From Anniella stebbinsi (lineage: Eukaryota > Chordata > Lepidosauria > Squamata > Anniellidae), in NCBI GenBank assembly GCA_029215795.1, contig JARDYH010000005.1, positions 34,416,001 through 34,480,000 on the forward strand: 64,000 nt of DNA, read 5' to 3'. Position numbers and translations under genes: made by a program. Positions 22,923-32,252 of this stretch are shown here, piece after piece. The notes beneath the pieces are model-generated. The model was not told the origin of the DNA and ran no database searches. It worked only from the letters and a program-made list of their open reading frames with translations. How positions within the stretch are numbered: the stretch's first letter is position 1; each line of letters opens with the position of its first letter.

Positions 22923-25900
22923 AGCTTGCCATGTGCACAGTCAGTCTTTTCCCCGGAAAAAATAGTTGCAGAGATAGCTCCATACCTTTAGGAACAGAGT
23001 GTCAGACTTGCTATAAGCAAAAAAGAAACATCCCTGCATTGCTGCTGCTATTGTAATAATGCATGTTGCTATTGCAGTGACTTGTGTGTATTTTTTCCTT
23101 ATTCTCCAACTATATTCCATGATTTTGTCGTTATTGTTTTCTTTCTTCAAATGGATTTTAAAAAAAATTTATATCCTTGTTATTCCTTGGGAAAGCTCAG
23201 AGCTGCTTAGATGGCCGTCTGGGCAGTCTCCCAGCCACACACTGTTCAGGTCCACACTGGCTTAACTTTAGCCATGTTCCTAGAGCAGGTTTCCCCAAGC
23301 TGGTGCCCTTCAGATATTTTGGGCTCCCAATTCCCATCAGTCCTAGCCAACATTGCCATTGGTCTGGAATCCTGGGAGTTCTGGTCCATAACAGCTGGAG
23401 GGCACCAGGATGGGGAAGGCTGCCCTAGAGCATTGTTCTTCAGCAGGTGGATCTGGACCCATAACTGGGTTGTGTTTCAACCCAAGGTAGTGTGCAACAA
23501 TGGCATTACCATTTTAACTGTCTCTTTTTTTTAAGAGGTTGTCTTGAAAGGAAGGAGAGTGAAAGGGGCATGTACTGTAAAAGAAGAGTTAAAAGTGGGT
23601 CCCATGTTGGGGCTAACAGCAAGCCGTGGGTCTAAAAAAAAAAGGTTAGTAGGACAGTAGCTGGGCATAAACTTTGCATGCAAAAGGCGCCCTGTGTTCA
23701 TTCCCAAGCACTCCGGATAAAAACAAGGACCAGACAGCAGATCTTGGGAAAGACCCTTCTCCTCTGTCTATGACCCTGGAGAGCCACTTGCCAGTCAGAG
23801 GAGGGATGTATGAATTTGGGGGGGGGGGGGAGAATCATTAGGTCTGCACTTTGTGGATTGTCAGGTGCCTTTCATTCCATTGTCTGCTCCTTGACATAAT
23901 CTGTTTTTTCCCCAATTTCCTGAATTTACACAAATGCCCTCCCCTTCCAAAATATGTATTTGCATATTTTGGCCTAAAGAGGGGAAGTGTGTATTTTTGG
24001 CAAGTGTTTTTGGTTTTTTAACTTATTTTTCTATGACTAAATTTGCGTAAAATTTTGGAAAGTGTGGGTGGGGGGTGGGGTGGAAATGGTCTGCAAGTCT
24101 ACGGAATCCGTGCAATTTCGGAAAAGCTGGTCTGCTATGGAATCTGTAGGTGGGAGTCATAGAAATCCAAAGTCTTTTGATTCCGTTGCAGATTTTTCTG
24201 ACATCCCTAAGGCAATGTAAAAGGTAACTGGGCTAGATGGAGAAATACTCTGATGTGCTGTACAGCAGCTTTCCAAATCAGAAGACCCTCATCTTGGACC
24301 ATACACTGAGCCAATTTTTTTTTATTACTCAGCTGAAATTGGCTGGTCATTTCCATTCTCCTCTTGCTTTCCGAAGCGATCAGCCCTATTGTTTTTACTT
24401 GATGAAGTTACCAGATCTCAAGCAAGGCACACTCCTTGCTGGGTCCTCTTCCCCCCACCCCAGGAGACTGCCAGATGTGGTGCTGAAGGGCACACATTGG
24501 GGGGGGGGCACATATACATAAAGCACCAACAGACCAGAAGAAATAGCCCTTTGAACTGACTATTTATGGCTTGACATCCCTGTCCTGAGTTCGCCAATCT
24601 CCACCATCAAGTTTTTTTGGATTAGAGAAAATAGCTGCTAATGAAAGTGCAAATGTCCCCCAAAGTGAATTGGAGCTTTCTGGTTCTTAACACGGAAGGT
24701 CTTCAGTTGCTTGACCATGGGCTGCACAGGAGCAACTTGGTGCAGGAGGAACATGAGCGTTATAGCTTGTCAATAGACTTGACTTCATCTGAATAAAAAA
24801 TGTTCACACAAAGTCTGCTTGGCGTGGGGAGGAGGGGTGGGGAGGAAGGGGGCAGTACAGGGGACATCTGTTGTGCTCAAAGGCTCCAGGAAATTGGATT
24901 AGCAGAGAAAGGTCCTGAAATCTTCCTAAATTCAGTCTTTGTGCTTGTGACATGAGTGAGATAATTATCCCCCAAGGGGAAGGTTTTTAAACGATGTCTG
25001 ATCTTGCAAACAAATTCCATAATTGGTTATTTGGTTTTTGATCACAGCAAATAGAAGTTGTCCTTTGAGAACTGTAAGTCTGGGAAATGCCTCCTGTCTC
25101 ACTTGTGACAGGAATAGGGTTAATCTATTCAACCAGAGGTTTTTTTTTAGTGGGGAAGGGTTCTTATCAGGTAGAATCAAATATCTATTTGACACAGTGG
25201 TCATCTAAATACTGTTCCATGGACCCCAAATCTTGATTTAGAATCTAAATTTTGGAACAGCCTTCCCCAAGCTGGTGCTCTCCAGATGTTTTGGGCTACA
25301 ACTCCCATAATCCTCGATTATTGGCTATGCTAGCTGGGGCTGATGCGAGTTGTAGTCCAAAACCAGGTTGGTGAAGGAAGGCTGCGCCAAAATTTTGATT
25401 CTAAATCAATGCACATACCATAGGAGCCGTATGTGATAGATCATTCGAAGGGCCACATTCAGTCTCAGATAGCAAAACATATAGAAGTCACCATGTACAC
25501 AAGAGGTCAGTTTATACATCAGCTTTCCCCAGCCTGGCACTCACCAGATGTGTTGTATAGTAGTATAACCCCCAGTATCCCCAGACATATCTAGAGGACA
25601 ACCTATTGGAGGTTATTATGCATGCATACCATTTAATTTCTCTACATCCAATTACCCATGAGGATTGACAGATGAATGTGTGACTGACTCCACTAAAAAA
25701 CACTGTGAGAAGTGTCATGAAAGTCTCAGCTGTGGTATCATTACTTCATGTTGCAGTGATCATGTGAGGAGCATGCATGGGTCAACCAGCTGAATACCTA
25801 CAAGCTTTAAAAGCCTTAGTGGAGCAAAAGAATCACAGGGCTCAAAAGCACCCAATGATGACTCAGACAACTTAAATGTAGATGTTCTTTTAAAAAAAAT

Positions 25901-27351
25901 AAAAATACCCGCTGCCTCTCCTAAAACAATTAAAAATACTTTGGGTCTCCCCAACTGTAATGTCTCCTAATTGCCTACGGAGAGTCTGCTGATGGCCTTC
26001 AGTTCAGGAGGACAGGAAGTTAGCCTCACAGCCACTCCTTCCCTCTACAAATGCTGCGTCTGGGATTAGGTCAGGCAATCACCGAGGGGAAATAAACCAC
26101 AATGGTTTATTTCCCCTCCCAGGGCTTGCTACGGGGATGAGCATAATTAGCCCCTGCAGCACCGCTTGTCCTATTGTGCGAACCCAGCCACCTGGAACCA
26201 GCGATAAGCCACCCTGGTTGGGTTCGCATGACACAAGCCAGGGGGGCTGGGGTGGTCTACAAATCACCTTGAACCTCATGGTTTGTTTTAGGGTTTGAGT
26301 GTTTTGTCCCTGTGTTACAAAGATGGAAATCCACCCTCTGCCTCAGAGGCCGTTCAGGACAAGAGATGTGCTTCTAGATAGGATTGAAGGCCAAATTACA
26401 TGTTGCACTAGTTTAGCTTTCCCCAACCTGCTGCCCTCCAGATATTTTGGACTACAACTCCCACTAGTTCCAGCCAGCATTGTCAGTAGCTGGGGATGGT
26501 GGGAATTGTAGTCCAAAACATCTGAACTGGAGGTCACCAGATTGGGGGAACTGCATTTGAGTTCCCTAAATGGAACTAATTTTCTTCCTCATGGGGGGGG
26601 GGGTGTGCGTGCGTGTGTGTGAGAGAGAGATTTGGATAGGGGCCAAACCACAATCCACAGCCCCAATTCAACTCCTCATCCCTATGGAGCTGCTATTATC
26701 CACTAGGGGAAAACAGAGGCACAAAAGTAGTGGCTTGGTATGCAGAGCAATTTAAATTGGGGAATCAGCCAAAAGGCAAAAGGTTTGTAATCTCTCTTTG
26801 TGCATCCCCAATCCATGTTGGGACACAAGGCTGTTTTTTGATGATGATGATAATTTAATTTCTAGACTACCGCATAGCTAAAGCTCTCTGGGCAGTGTAC
26901 GACTACTATGAAAGAGGACTATGGTCCAAGAGCTTCTTATAATGCATCTCCTTATATCACAGTTAGCAATTATAGTAACTAAGCAGCTTATCCTTTAAGT
27001 ACCCATCTCTGTGTATTGCATTTACATCTAGTTGTGAGAGGATCAATCCAAAACGTCACCCACGATTCAGAGAACCACATGTCCCAGGTTGAAGTCAGTG
27101 TTCAGCGAGTCTACAGGCAGAAAAACCAGATCTTTCAGCAGGACAAAGCAACTGGCGAATGGAGAGGGCCCATCAAAACCTTGCTGCAGTGTAAAGTGAA
27201 GAAAGGGCTCGGGGACTTCCTCTTCACAGGCAATGAGCACTTTGGCGAAGCTTGGTTGGGTTGTGCCCCAAGATTTAAAGACTTCAGTGCTGTCTATCAA
27301 ACAGCCAGGAAGAGAGGAGCAAATCCCTGTGAGTTTCAGTTTGACGGATGA
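17623..27351 (+). CDS. METRNL: Meteorin-like secreted protein, spliced gene (4 coding exons)
   Basis: Joined exons 17623-17729, 19993-20402, 21683-21742 and 27032-27351 give 299 codons including TGA, so 298 residues (human METRNL 311). Residues 1-28 form a signal peptide with an eight-leucine core and a likely cleavage after CAA. The mature chain starts DYCSWKGSGLS and continues with VEQVHLRC, GANIYVER, QRDISRKTASFQYEL, the CRPC box and FGEAWLGCAPRFKDF, the landmarks of the Meteorin family. Family members are secreted cysteine-rich factors acting on glia, muscle, fat and immune cells. All introns are GT-AG. The motifs favour METRNL over METRN, but the divergence and the location leave a third paralog possible. 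A recent L1 insertion and an old LINE piece lie in introns 1 and 2. Confidence 0.88.
18165..18260 (+). repeat. Short palindromic repeat of TACTCAGAAGTAAGT type
   Basis: Begins CAATCCTGTACATG and closes with CACAGGACTGTAG, the inverted form. The middle reads AGTTCAGTGGGGCTTACTC. It lies in intron 1 of the Meteorin-like gene. Confidence 0.65.
18680..19295 (+). mobile_element. L1-like LINE 3' end with perfect 16-bp target duplication
   Basis: AGCTTAGCAGAATCAA stands at 18664-18679 and again at 19296-19311 with no mismatch. The insert encodes the L1 ORF2 C-terminus (18655-19104 frame) with the cysteine/histidine pattern CKEKGTQIHMWWEC followed by KKFW, and then a short 3' UTR with G-runs. It ends AATAAAGAGATATTTACAAC without a poly-A tract. 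It is strongly 5'-truncated and dead, but the intact duplication and open frame suggest a recent event in intron 1 of the Meteorin-like gene. Confidence 0.75.
19993..20402 (+). CDS. METRNL: Meteorin-like exon 2
   Basis: A TTTCTAG acceptor at 19992 restores the split serine codon, giving SGLSWEPHSRAVEQVHLRC. The exon carries most of the N-terminal domain and ends at a GTAAGG donor in phase 1. The open frame upstream of 19993 is intronic. Confidence 0.9.
20545..21190 (-). repeat. LINE-derived repeat, minus strand
   Basis: A T-rich start (poly-A of a minus-strand insertion) is followed at about 20720-21190 by sequence such as GCCAGTGAAGCTGTTGAAAG and CAGCAATCTGGACCAGCTGA. I recognise this as a widely dispersed LINE-associated repeat of reptile genomes. 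Family and exact boundaries are uncertain. It lies in intron 2 of the Meteorin-like gene. Confidence 0.45.
21683..21742 (+). CDS. METRNL: Meteorin-like exon 3 (CRPC box)
   Basis: A 60-bp exon between TTTCCTCCAG and GTAAGT. It codes AMCRPCDNTELLMAICSSDF, matching the conserved CRPCSDTEVLLAVCTSDF-type segment of the family. It is too short to stand out as an open frame. Confidence 0.88.
21785..21880 (+). repeat. Short palindromic repeat of TACTCAGAAGTAAGT type
   Basis: Left end ATGATCCTACACATAC and right end ATAAGATTGTAGC are inverted, with ACTCAGAAGTAAGG and CAATGGGGCTTACTCC inside. It lies in intron 3, just after exon 3. Confidence 0.65.
22878..22919 (+). repeat. (AC)n microsatellite
   Basis: About 20 AC dinucleotides after a short ACGCGC start, within intron 3 of the Meteorin-like gene. 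Confidence 0.95.
23281..23430 (+). repeat. Palindromic AACTCCCAT-type repeat
   Basis: Left end TTTCCCCAAGCTGGTGCCCT and right end AGGGCACCAGGATGGGGAAG are inverted copies, so the whole 150 bp can fold. Internal AATTCCCATCAG mirrors CTGGGAGTTCTGG. Relatives lie at about 25258, 26411, 27870, 43503, 45207, 58814 and 59432. Confidence 0.75.
23655..23800 (+). mobile_element. tRNA-derived SINE, degraded copy
   Basis: CTTTGCATGCAAAAGG, a degraded B-box-like TTCATTCCC and a downstream GACCCTGGAGAGCCACTTGC body match the better copy at 51205-51400. It is decayed and not a tRNA gene. Confidence 0.55.
24540..24980. other. Repeat-free candidate regulatory stretch in Meteorin-like intron 3
   Basis: No repeats or exons are visible. 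A 28-base block at 24628-24655 (AATAGCTGCTAATGAAAG core) matches 25 of 28 positions at 31997-32024 downstream of the gene. A duplicated or convergent enhancer core is an inference. Confidence 0.3.
25258..25386 (+). repeat. Palindromic AACTCCCAT-type repeat
   Basis: Left end CTTCCCCAAGCTGGTGCTCT, internal ACAACTCCCATAATC and GAGTTGTAGTCCAAAAC, and right end TTGGTGAAGGAAGGC. Part of the right arm is deleted. A partial second copy (TTTCCCCAGCCTGGCACTCA) follows at about 25522. Confidence 0.7.
26070..26280. repeat. Double-hairpin repeat
   Basis: A perfect 15-bp-arm hairpin at 26085-26117 (AGGGGAAATAAACCA, loop CAA) is followed at about 26177-26231 by GCGAACCCAGCC facing GGTTGGGTTCGC. The arrangement resembles the foldback elements of this window, but I found no second copy. 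Confidence 0.5.
26411..26553 (+). repeat. Palindromic AACTCCCAT-type repeat
   Basis: CTTTCCCCAACCTGCTGCCC at the left is mirrored by GGTCACCAGATTGGGGGAAC at the right, with ACTACAACTCCCA and GGGAATTGTAGTCC between them. Confidence 0.75.
26845..26925 (-). repeat. LINE 3' end fragment, minus strand
   Basis: TGATGATGATAATTTAATTT followed by CTAGACTACCGCATAGC is the reverse of the CR1/L2-like 3' end also seen at 15717-15848. It lies about 100 bases upstream of exon 4 of the Meteorin-like gene. Confidence 0.55.
27032..27351 (+). CDS. METRNL: Meteorin-like exon 4 (C-terminal domain)
   Basis: It starts after ACATCTAG with VVRGSIQNVTHD, contains VYRQKNQIF, LFTGNEHFGEAWLGCAPRF and the terminal NPCEF, and stops at TGA 27349-27351. 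This is the most conserved part of the family. Confidence 0.92.
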
Positions 27352-27534
27352 GTCACTGTCTGTCATGATCAAAACAACCGACTTCAGGACAGTGTTATGT
27401 ACAGAAGAATAGCGCTGATCATGAGAGTTGGTGTAGGCTGAACGTTAAAAATGTACATGGATTATTCCCACCCACCCTTAGGGAAGAGTGTCGGTGTACT
27501 CTGATGAATAGAGGCAGGTTTGCACCAGGAGAAT

Positions 27535-27690
27535 TGGCTTCACATCTTGCCTGCATAGGCTCATTGTGAGCTCTTGGGCAAGTTTAGTTGTTGACGCCAC
27601 AGTTTCCCCTCTGTAAAATGGGAATAGTAGTGGCCTACCTCACAGGGTTGTTGTGAGGATAAATAAAGTTAAGCACTTTGCAATAAAATT
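27535..27690 (+). mobile_element. MIR-like SINE in the Meteorin-like 3' UTR
   Basis: CTCTTGGGCAAGTTTAG, TTTCCCCTCTGTAAAATGGG, CCTACCTCACAGGGTTGTTG and TGAGGATAAATAAAG follow the order of the MIR core and 3' region. MIR is an ancient amniote SINE. It supplies two candidate polyadenylation hexamers. Confidence 0.7.
27662..27687 (+). terminator. Candidate polyadenylation signals of the Meteorin-like gene
   Basis: AATAAA hexamers stand at 27662-27667 and 27682-27687, about 310-335 bases after the stop codon, with another at 27779-27784. The first two lie at the end of a MIR-like SINE, so the transcript may end in transposon-derived sequence. Confidence 0.45.
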
Positions 27691-27869
27691 TTTAAAAAAC
27701 ATGTGCGGTAATTGCAATGCCTCTAACATTGGAAGCACATGTTTTGAATTCCAAAGAGAAAGTGGCCTGTTTTCATGGAATAAAATCCCATTTTAATATT
27801 GGATGTGAGGCCCAGCTCTGTAGAAAAGATGTTGTTCATTTACAGCCACATTATTTATATGGATTTAAA

Positions 27870-27990
27870 TTATGGGTGGGCAACTCATAGGCCAAAACAT
27901 CTGGAGGGGCACAACTCCCATCAACTCTCACCCTTAGCTTTGCTGGCTAGGGCTGATGGGAGTTGTAGGCAAAGATATCTGGAAAGCTAC
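27870..27990 (+). repeat. Palindromic AACTCCCAT-type repeat, degraded
   Basis: CCAAAACATCTGGAGGGGC, ACAACTCCCATCAACTC, and the mirrored GCTGATGGGAGTTGTAG are present. The outer ends are eroded. Confidence 0.6.
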
Positions 27991-28384
27991 AAGTTGGTTA
28001 AAAGGAATGGTATTGAATTCCCTATACTGTACAATATCCAAGTATATACTTCGATGTGGATGCAAAGCTCCTGAGTGAATTGTTTTCTAAAACAGAGCAA
28101 ACATCTTGCATTTATCCCTTTGTGCGTGCAGAGTTGTCCCCTCCATTGAACTGAATTAAGTCTTTGTGGGTGGTTGTTGGAGCAAGGTTTTTATTCTCAA
28201 CACAGAGGCTTTTGCTTGAATTGAGATTCCCCTGTGATGAATACAGTCAAAGAACAGACACATCATCCTTGCACTCCCAGGTCACTTTAATGCCCGCCTT
28301 GTGCAGGAGCAGGAAAACCCACAACTCAGTGATGTTAACAGCAGCCATATTTTGGGATACAACTGCATGGAGAAGAGGAGCTGC

Positions 28385-28545
28385 CACAGGCCTGCTGTGT
28401 TAGGCAGGGGGTACCCAACCTCTCCACGCCTTGTTTCAGCCTCATTTTTTGAAACAGAGCAATGGCTGCAAAGAGAGGAGGCTCTCTTCCACTCCCAGTC
28501 CTCATGAAGTCAACTGAAAGACAAAACAGTCTTAAGAATCTGTTC
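28385..28545 (+). repeat. Unidentified dispersed repeat, copy 1
   Basis: GGCCTGCTGTGTTAGGCAGG, CAACCTCTCCACGCC, TGAAACAGAGCAATGGCTGC, CATGAAGTCAACTGAAAGAC and CTTAAGAATCTGT recur in the same order at 28995-29170. Family not recognised. Confidence 0.6.
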
Positions 28546-28994
28546 CTGTTGGTCCAAACTCCACAAAGCCAAGAAATTGGAAGCTAAGGCTGATGCCTAT
28601 CTGACATGCCCCGTGATCAGTCATGATGTTGTGCAATGTCACAAATTGTGCTTTTACCCTCTATGCACCCAAGTCCCAAGTCCAGATGGAGTGTCTGGGA
28701 CCAGTGTCACTACAAAGTAAGACTGAATTATATTGAATTTCAAGGGTTTTTTTTATTTTGGATTTTGAACTGCACTATTATTATTAGTATTATTTATTAT
28801 TTTTCTCATCGTGAATGAGACAAAAAAGAATCATTCAGCACCACACTGAGATTTCCACCAGCAATAACACTGCAAGATTTGTAGGGTTGCTTCCTAATAG
28901 GAGATGTTTGGTTGCAATAGAATGGGTTTGTAGGCTGAAAGGAAAATATTATTCATTCTCTACCCCATTGAGATTTCCACCAGCATGCATTCTG

Positions 28995-29170
28995 CAGGAC
29001 CGACCTGCAGGCCTGCTGTGTTTGGCAGGGACCACTCAACCTTTCCAATGCCCTGTTTCACCTCATTTTTGAAACAGCAATGGCTGCAGGCTGCAAAGGG
29101 AGGGGGCTCTCCTCCCTTCCCTGCCATCATGAAGTCACGGAAAGACCAAACAGCCTTAAGAATCTATAAT
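28995..29170 (+). repeat. Unidentified dispersed repeat, copy 2
   Basis: Direct copy of 28385-28545 (GGCCTGCTGTGTTTGGCAGG, AACCTTTCCAATGCC, GAAACAGCAATGGCTGC, CATGAAGTCACGGAAAGACC). It carries a small local duplication GGCTGCAGGCTGCA. The shared GAGATTTCCACCAGCA words at about 28849 and 28970 suggest that a larger segment was duplicated. Confidence 0.6.
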
Positions 29171-29342
29171 GAGCATTTGAGTGACTAGGACCAACCTTAT
29201 AAACGGCTTGGAATAGAAGGACGTGCAGATTCCACTCTTCTACGAAAGAGTTCTTAAGCTGTACTGAAATGGGATCCTTCAAATGTACAGTTGCTCTTTT
29301 TATATGGCAACCAGCATCATGCAATATTATTGCAAACACATA

Positions 29343-29582
29343 GGCTGAATTCAGACAACACGATAGTCAATGGTGGGGTAATAATCAACTTTACAGTTGT
29401 TCATCTAGGGGGTACTCCCCACACAACATGGTAATTAATAATCAACTGTGGTGTGGATTAGGATCAGCGCTGAGTTGACTATGGCAGCATTCGGACGACA
29501 CGATAGTCAATACAACTGACGATTGTTTCCCCGCTCCCAGTTGCTTATTGTGCCGTCAGAATTCAGCCATAGTTTGACGTTT
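29343..29582. mobile_element. Palindromic DNA element, family B, copy 1
   Basis: The left end GGCTGAATTCAGACAACACG and the right end CCGTCAGAATTCAGCC are inverted. Inside are GGGTAATAATCAACTTTACA and ATCTAGGGGGTACTCCCCAC. The longer relative at 39085-39622 carries the same blocks in reverse orientation. Confidence 0.6.
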
Positions 29583-31490
29583 CTGTTCTGAAGAGGGATT
29601 CAGCGATTTTAGTTTATCCAGTCCTCTCTCAATGTTTTCTCTTTCTTTACAAGCACAACACTATTCAGCCTAGCTCCCAACCTTCAACTGATCATGAGGA
29701 AATCTATGAGAGTTGATTTTAGGCTGCAATCCTACACTTTGAACACAACATAACATACATCTTAACATTGCACAGAGCAGCACTGTTCGTCTCCTTTCTG
29801 GAACACTGCAAGGTTGCCATTTTGCATGCAGTGGATATGCCAACAAACATAACCTAGAATGCAAGACATTTTAAGTTTCTTTGGGCTCAACTTATATCAC
29901 TGGGCAAAAAGCAAGGCAAACGGAGGTTGCCATTCCTGGGGGCAGGGGGGTGGCATTGTTGCCCCTACTGAAGCAGAAGCCTTGCCCGGTGCCCAACAAT
30001 ACTGATCCCTGACAACAGTCCTGGACACTTTCATCTGTTCCTAACATGGGTTAACTTAAGTCACATGGATCTCAAGTAGGTCTACTCTATGACTAAATCT
30101 GAATCCAACCCACTGTTTTCTGTAATGTTTGAAAAATATTTATGTGAGTACAGGCTAAAAGCATTATAGGAGCTTCCTGTAGCTAAAGGTGCCACCCTGG
30201 CAGATCTATGTTTATTATGTATTATCAGGGAGAAACAGCCTTCACATGTTACGGAAGTCTCCAAATCTACAGAGTAAATGTAGAGACCACACTGTAACAC
30301 ATGAAGCAGCTTTTAGACTTACTTTACACACAAGATTTGTTCTCTGTAGTTATTGGTGGGGTGGAAATGTACAAACTGACCATGAGTTGCTTTGCCATAC
30401 ATGCACAAGAGAGGCATGAAAACTGCTGTATGGCTCAACATCTCACCTCAACTTATCATACTGAACTCAAACACTTAGCACCAGCTTTGGACACTCTTCC
30501 CCCATGGAGAAGTGTCATATCACATCTATGCAAAGTGTACATGAGAGCCAAATTCATTACAGTAGTACCATTGACTGTCACATCACAAACTCAAATAGTG
30601 CTAGAGAGCTTTGCTGAATCTTTCCATTGTACAAGCAGTTGTGCAAACGTTAATTTTAGTTGGATTCTCCTCTTGCGCATTATTTGGAACCTAGTTTCCA
30701 TTAACATAATGTCATTTGCACTAGTAGAATGACACGGTTGGATACTGCCCCGTGTGTTTAAAACTCCCAAATCGAGGGGGGGGGGGAAGCTAGAAAGGGC
30801 CTGGACTTTGGCCCGGAAGGCCAGCTCTAACTACACAGCTTACCATTTGAATCTGACCCAGCCCACTTTCCACATGATTAGGTGAGATCCAAGTTTAAAC
30901 GTGTGTGTGCACCACCCTCACATCTAGCTGAGCAGTTCTCAACATTGTCACTGACGGAGAATTTAAAACTTCACCTTAACATTTGAAATTAACCTTAAGA
31001 AAACTCTTGGGACCCCACAAAACAAAACAAAAAGGCAACCTTGATTACCTCTGTTAGTGAAAGACAAAGCAAGCTTCCAGGATTCCCAAAACCTCTTATT
31101 AAGGCTGCTATGGTCAGATGGTTTTGTCAGTTTAGAATAAGCTTTTAAATCAGGCATTAAAACAAAAAACACCAAAAAGTTCCAGAGCTTTTAAAAAAAA
31201 ACTACAAATGGCAAGTAGCAGTTTAAAAAATGATAAAGCCACTCTTTCTGCACACACTAAATAAATAGCAAAGGAAAGCAAAATCAGTGTGAAAGCGTCT
31301 AAACATATTTTTAGCCATTGGATAGTGAGCACTTATGCTGAAACCCATCACTGATATAAACAAGTTTCATTTACAATCATTAGTGCAGCAATTAAACGAA
31401 GTCAAAGCTAATATATTAATTCAGCAAGAAAAGAACATTGTATAAAACCATGTGTGTGGCATTTGAAGCAAGATCATTTGTGGTATTTTG
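29583..31490. other. Intergenic, no gene recognised
   Basis: A G-run at about 30776-30786 is the only simple repeat of note. The frame at 30301-30732 (143 codons) has no domain, no paralog in view and no splice context, and I do not call it. Confidence 0.45.
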
Positions 31491-31589
31491 ACTAGTATTT
31501 TTTGCTTCTTGTTTGTGCGTGTGTGCGCACACACACACACAGTGTCTGCTGTTGAATGATCTTGAATCATTTTGGAACCATGAATCCCT

Positions 31590-32060
31590 AGCGCTGGCAC
31601 TTTCTCCTAAATTATCTCCTTCTTTTCAATTAGCCTTTATTATTTTAATGGAGGATCCTCCCTCCCTCCCACAGCTTCTGGGGCTTGCTCACATAATTGC
31701 CTATATTTTATGTAAATGGAATTGTTACACCGTAAAATGATATACAAATGTGTCTACCACACAAAGTCCAATAAAGGGCCTGAATAAACCCATTATTTAC
31801 AATGTAACAGCATCTGATAGCAGCCTGGGAAACACAGACCTGACAGATGCGGGCCCATGACAAGGCCTGAAAAAAAGTGAATGGGGAGGACTCCAATAGA
31901 CCACAATTAATTGACTTTTAAAGTAACTCCTTTTTTCACAGTTCTACTTGGCTGAGCAGGATTCACAAATTGCTGTCTTGAACTTTTTAATGGGACAAAA
32001 TAGCTGCCAATGAAAGTCTAAATGACATGGACTTTGAATGGGAACTGTACAATGACCACA
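31590..32060. other. Repeat-free candidate regulatory stretch
   Basis: AT-rich DNA without visible repeats. It holds the 28-base block at 31997-32024 that resembles 24628-24655 in the intron of the Meteorin-like gene. Conservation is not tested. Confidence 0.3.
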
Positions 32061-32252
32061 CCGTGACATGTTTTTAACTGACATATTGATTATTTGAGAA
32101 GTAGCAGCCACTCAATTGAAAACAGAGGAGAAGAGGAGGTGAAGGAGGGCCAGGGGGAGAAATGGAAGCAATGGCAGGGGGAAGCTAATGCCATTTCTAA
32201 GGTTGAAGATTCTTCCCAAATGTGAAGTAAAAACCTAATCAAAATTGTGTCT

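Noticed and set aside
17623..27351. Calling the gene METRN rather than METRNL
   Set aside because: VEQVHLRC, GANIYVER, VYRQK, FGEAWLGCAPRFKDF and NPCEF are METRNL-type. METRN differs at these places. A third paralog remains open.
30301..30732. A 143-codon frame as a candidate gene
   Set aside because: No domain, no splice context and no repeat-free conservation signal that I can judge. Length is within chance for AT-balanced DNA.
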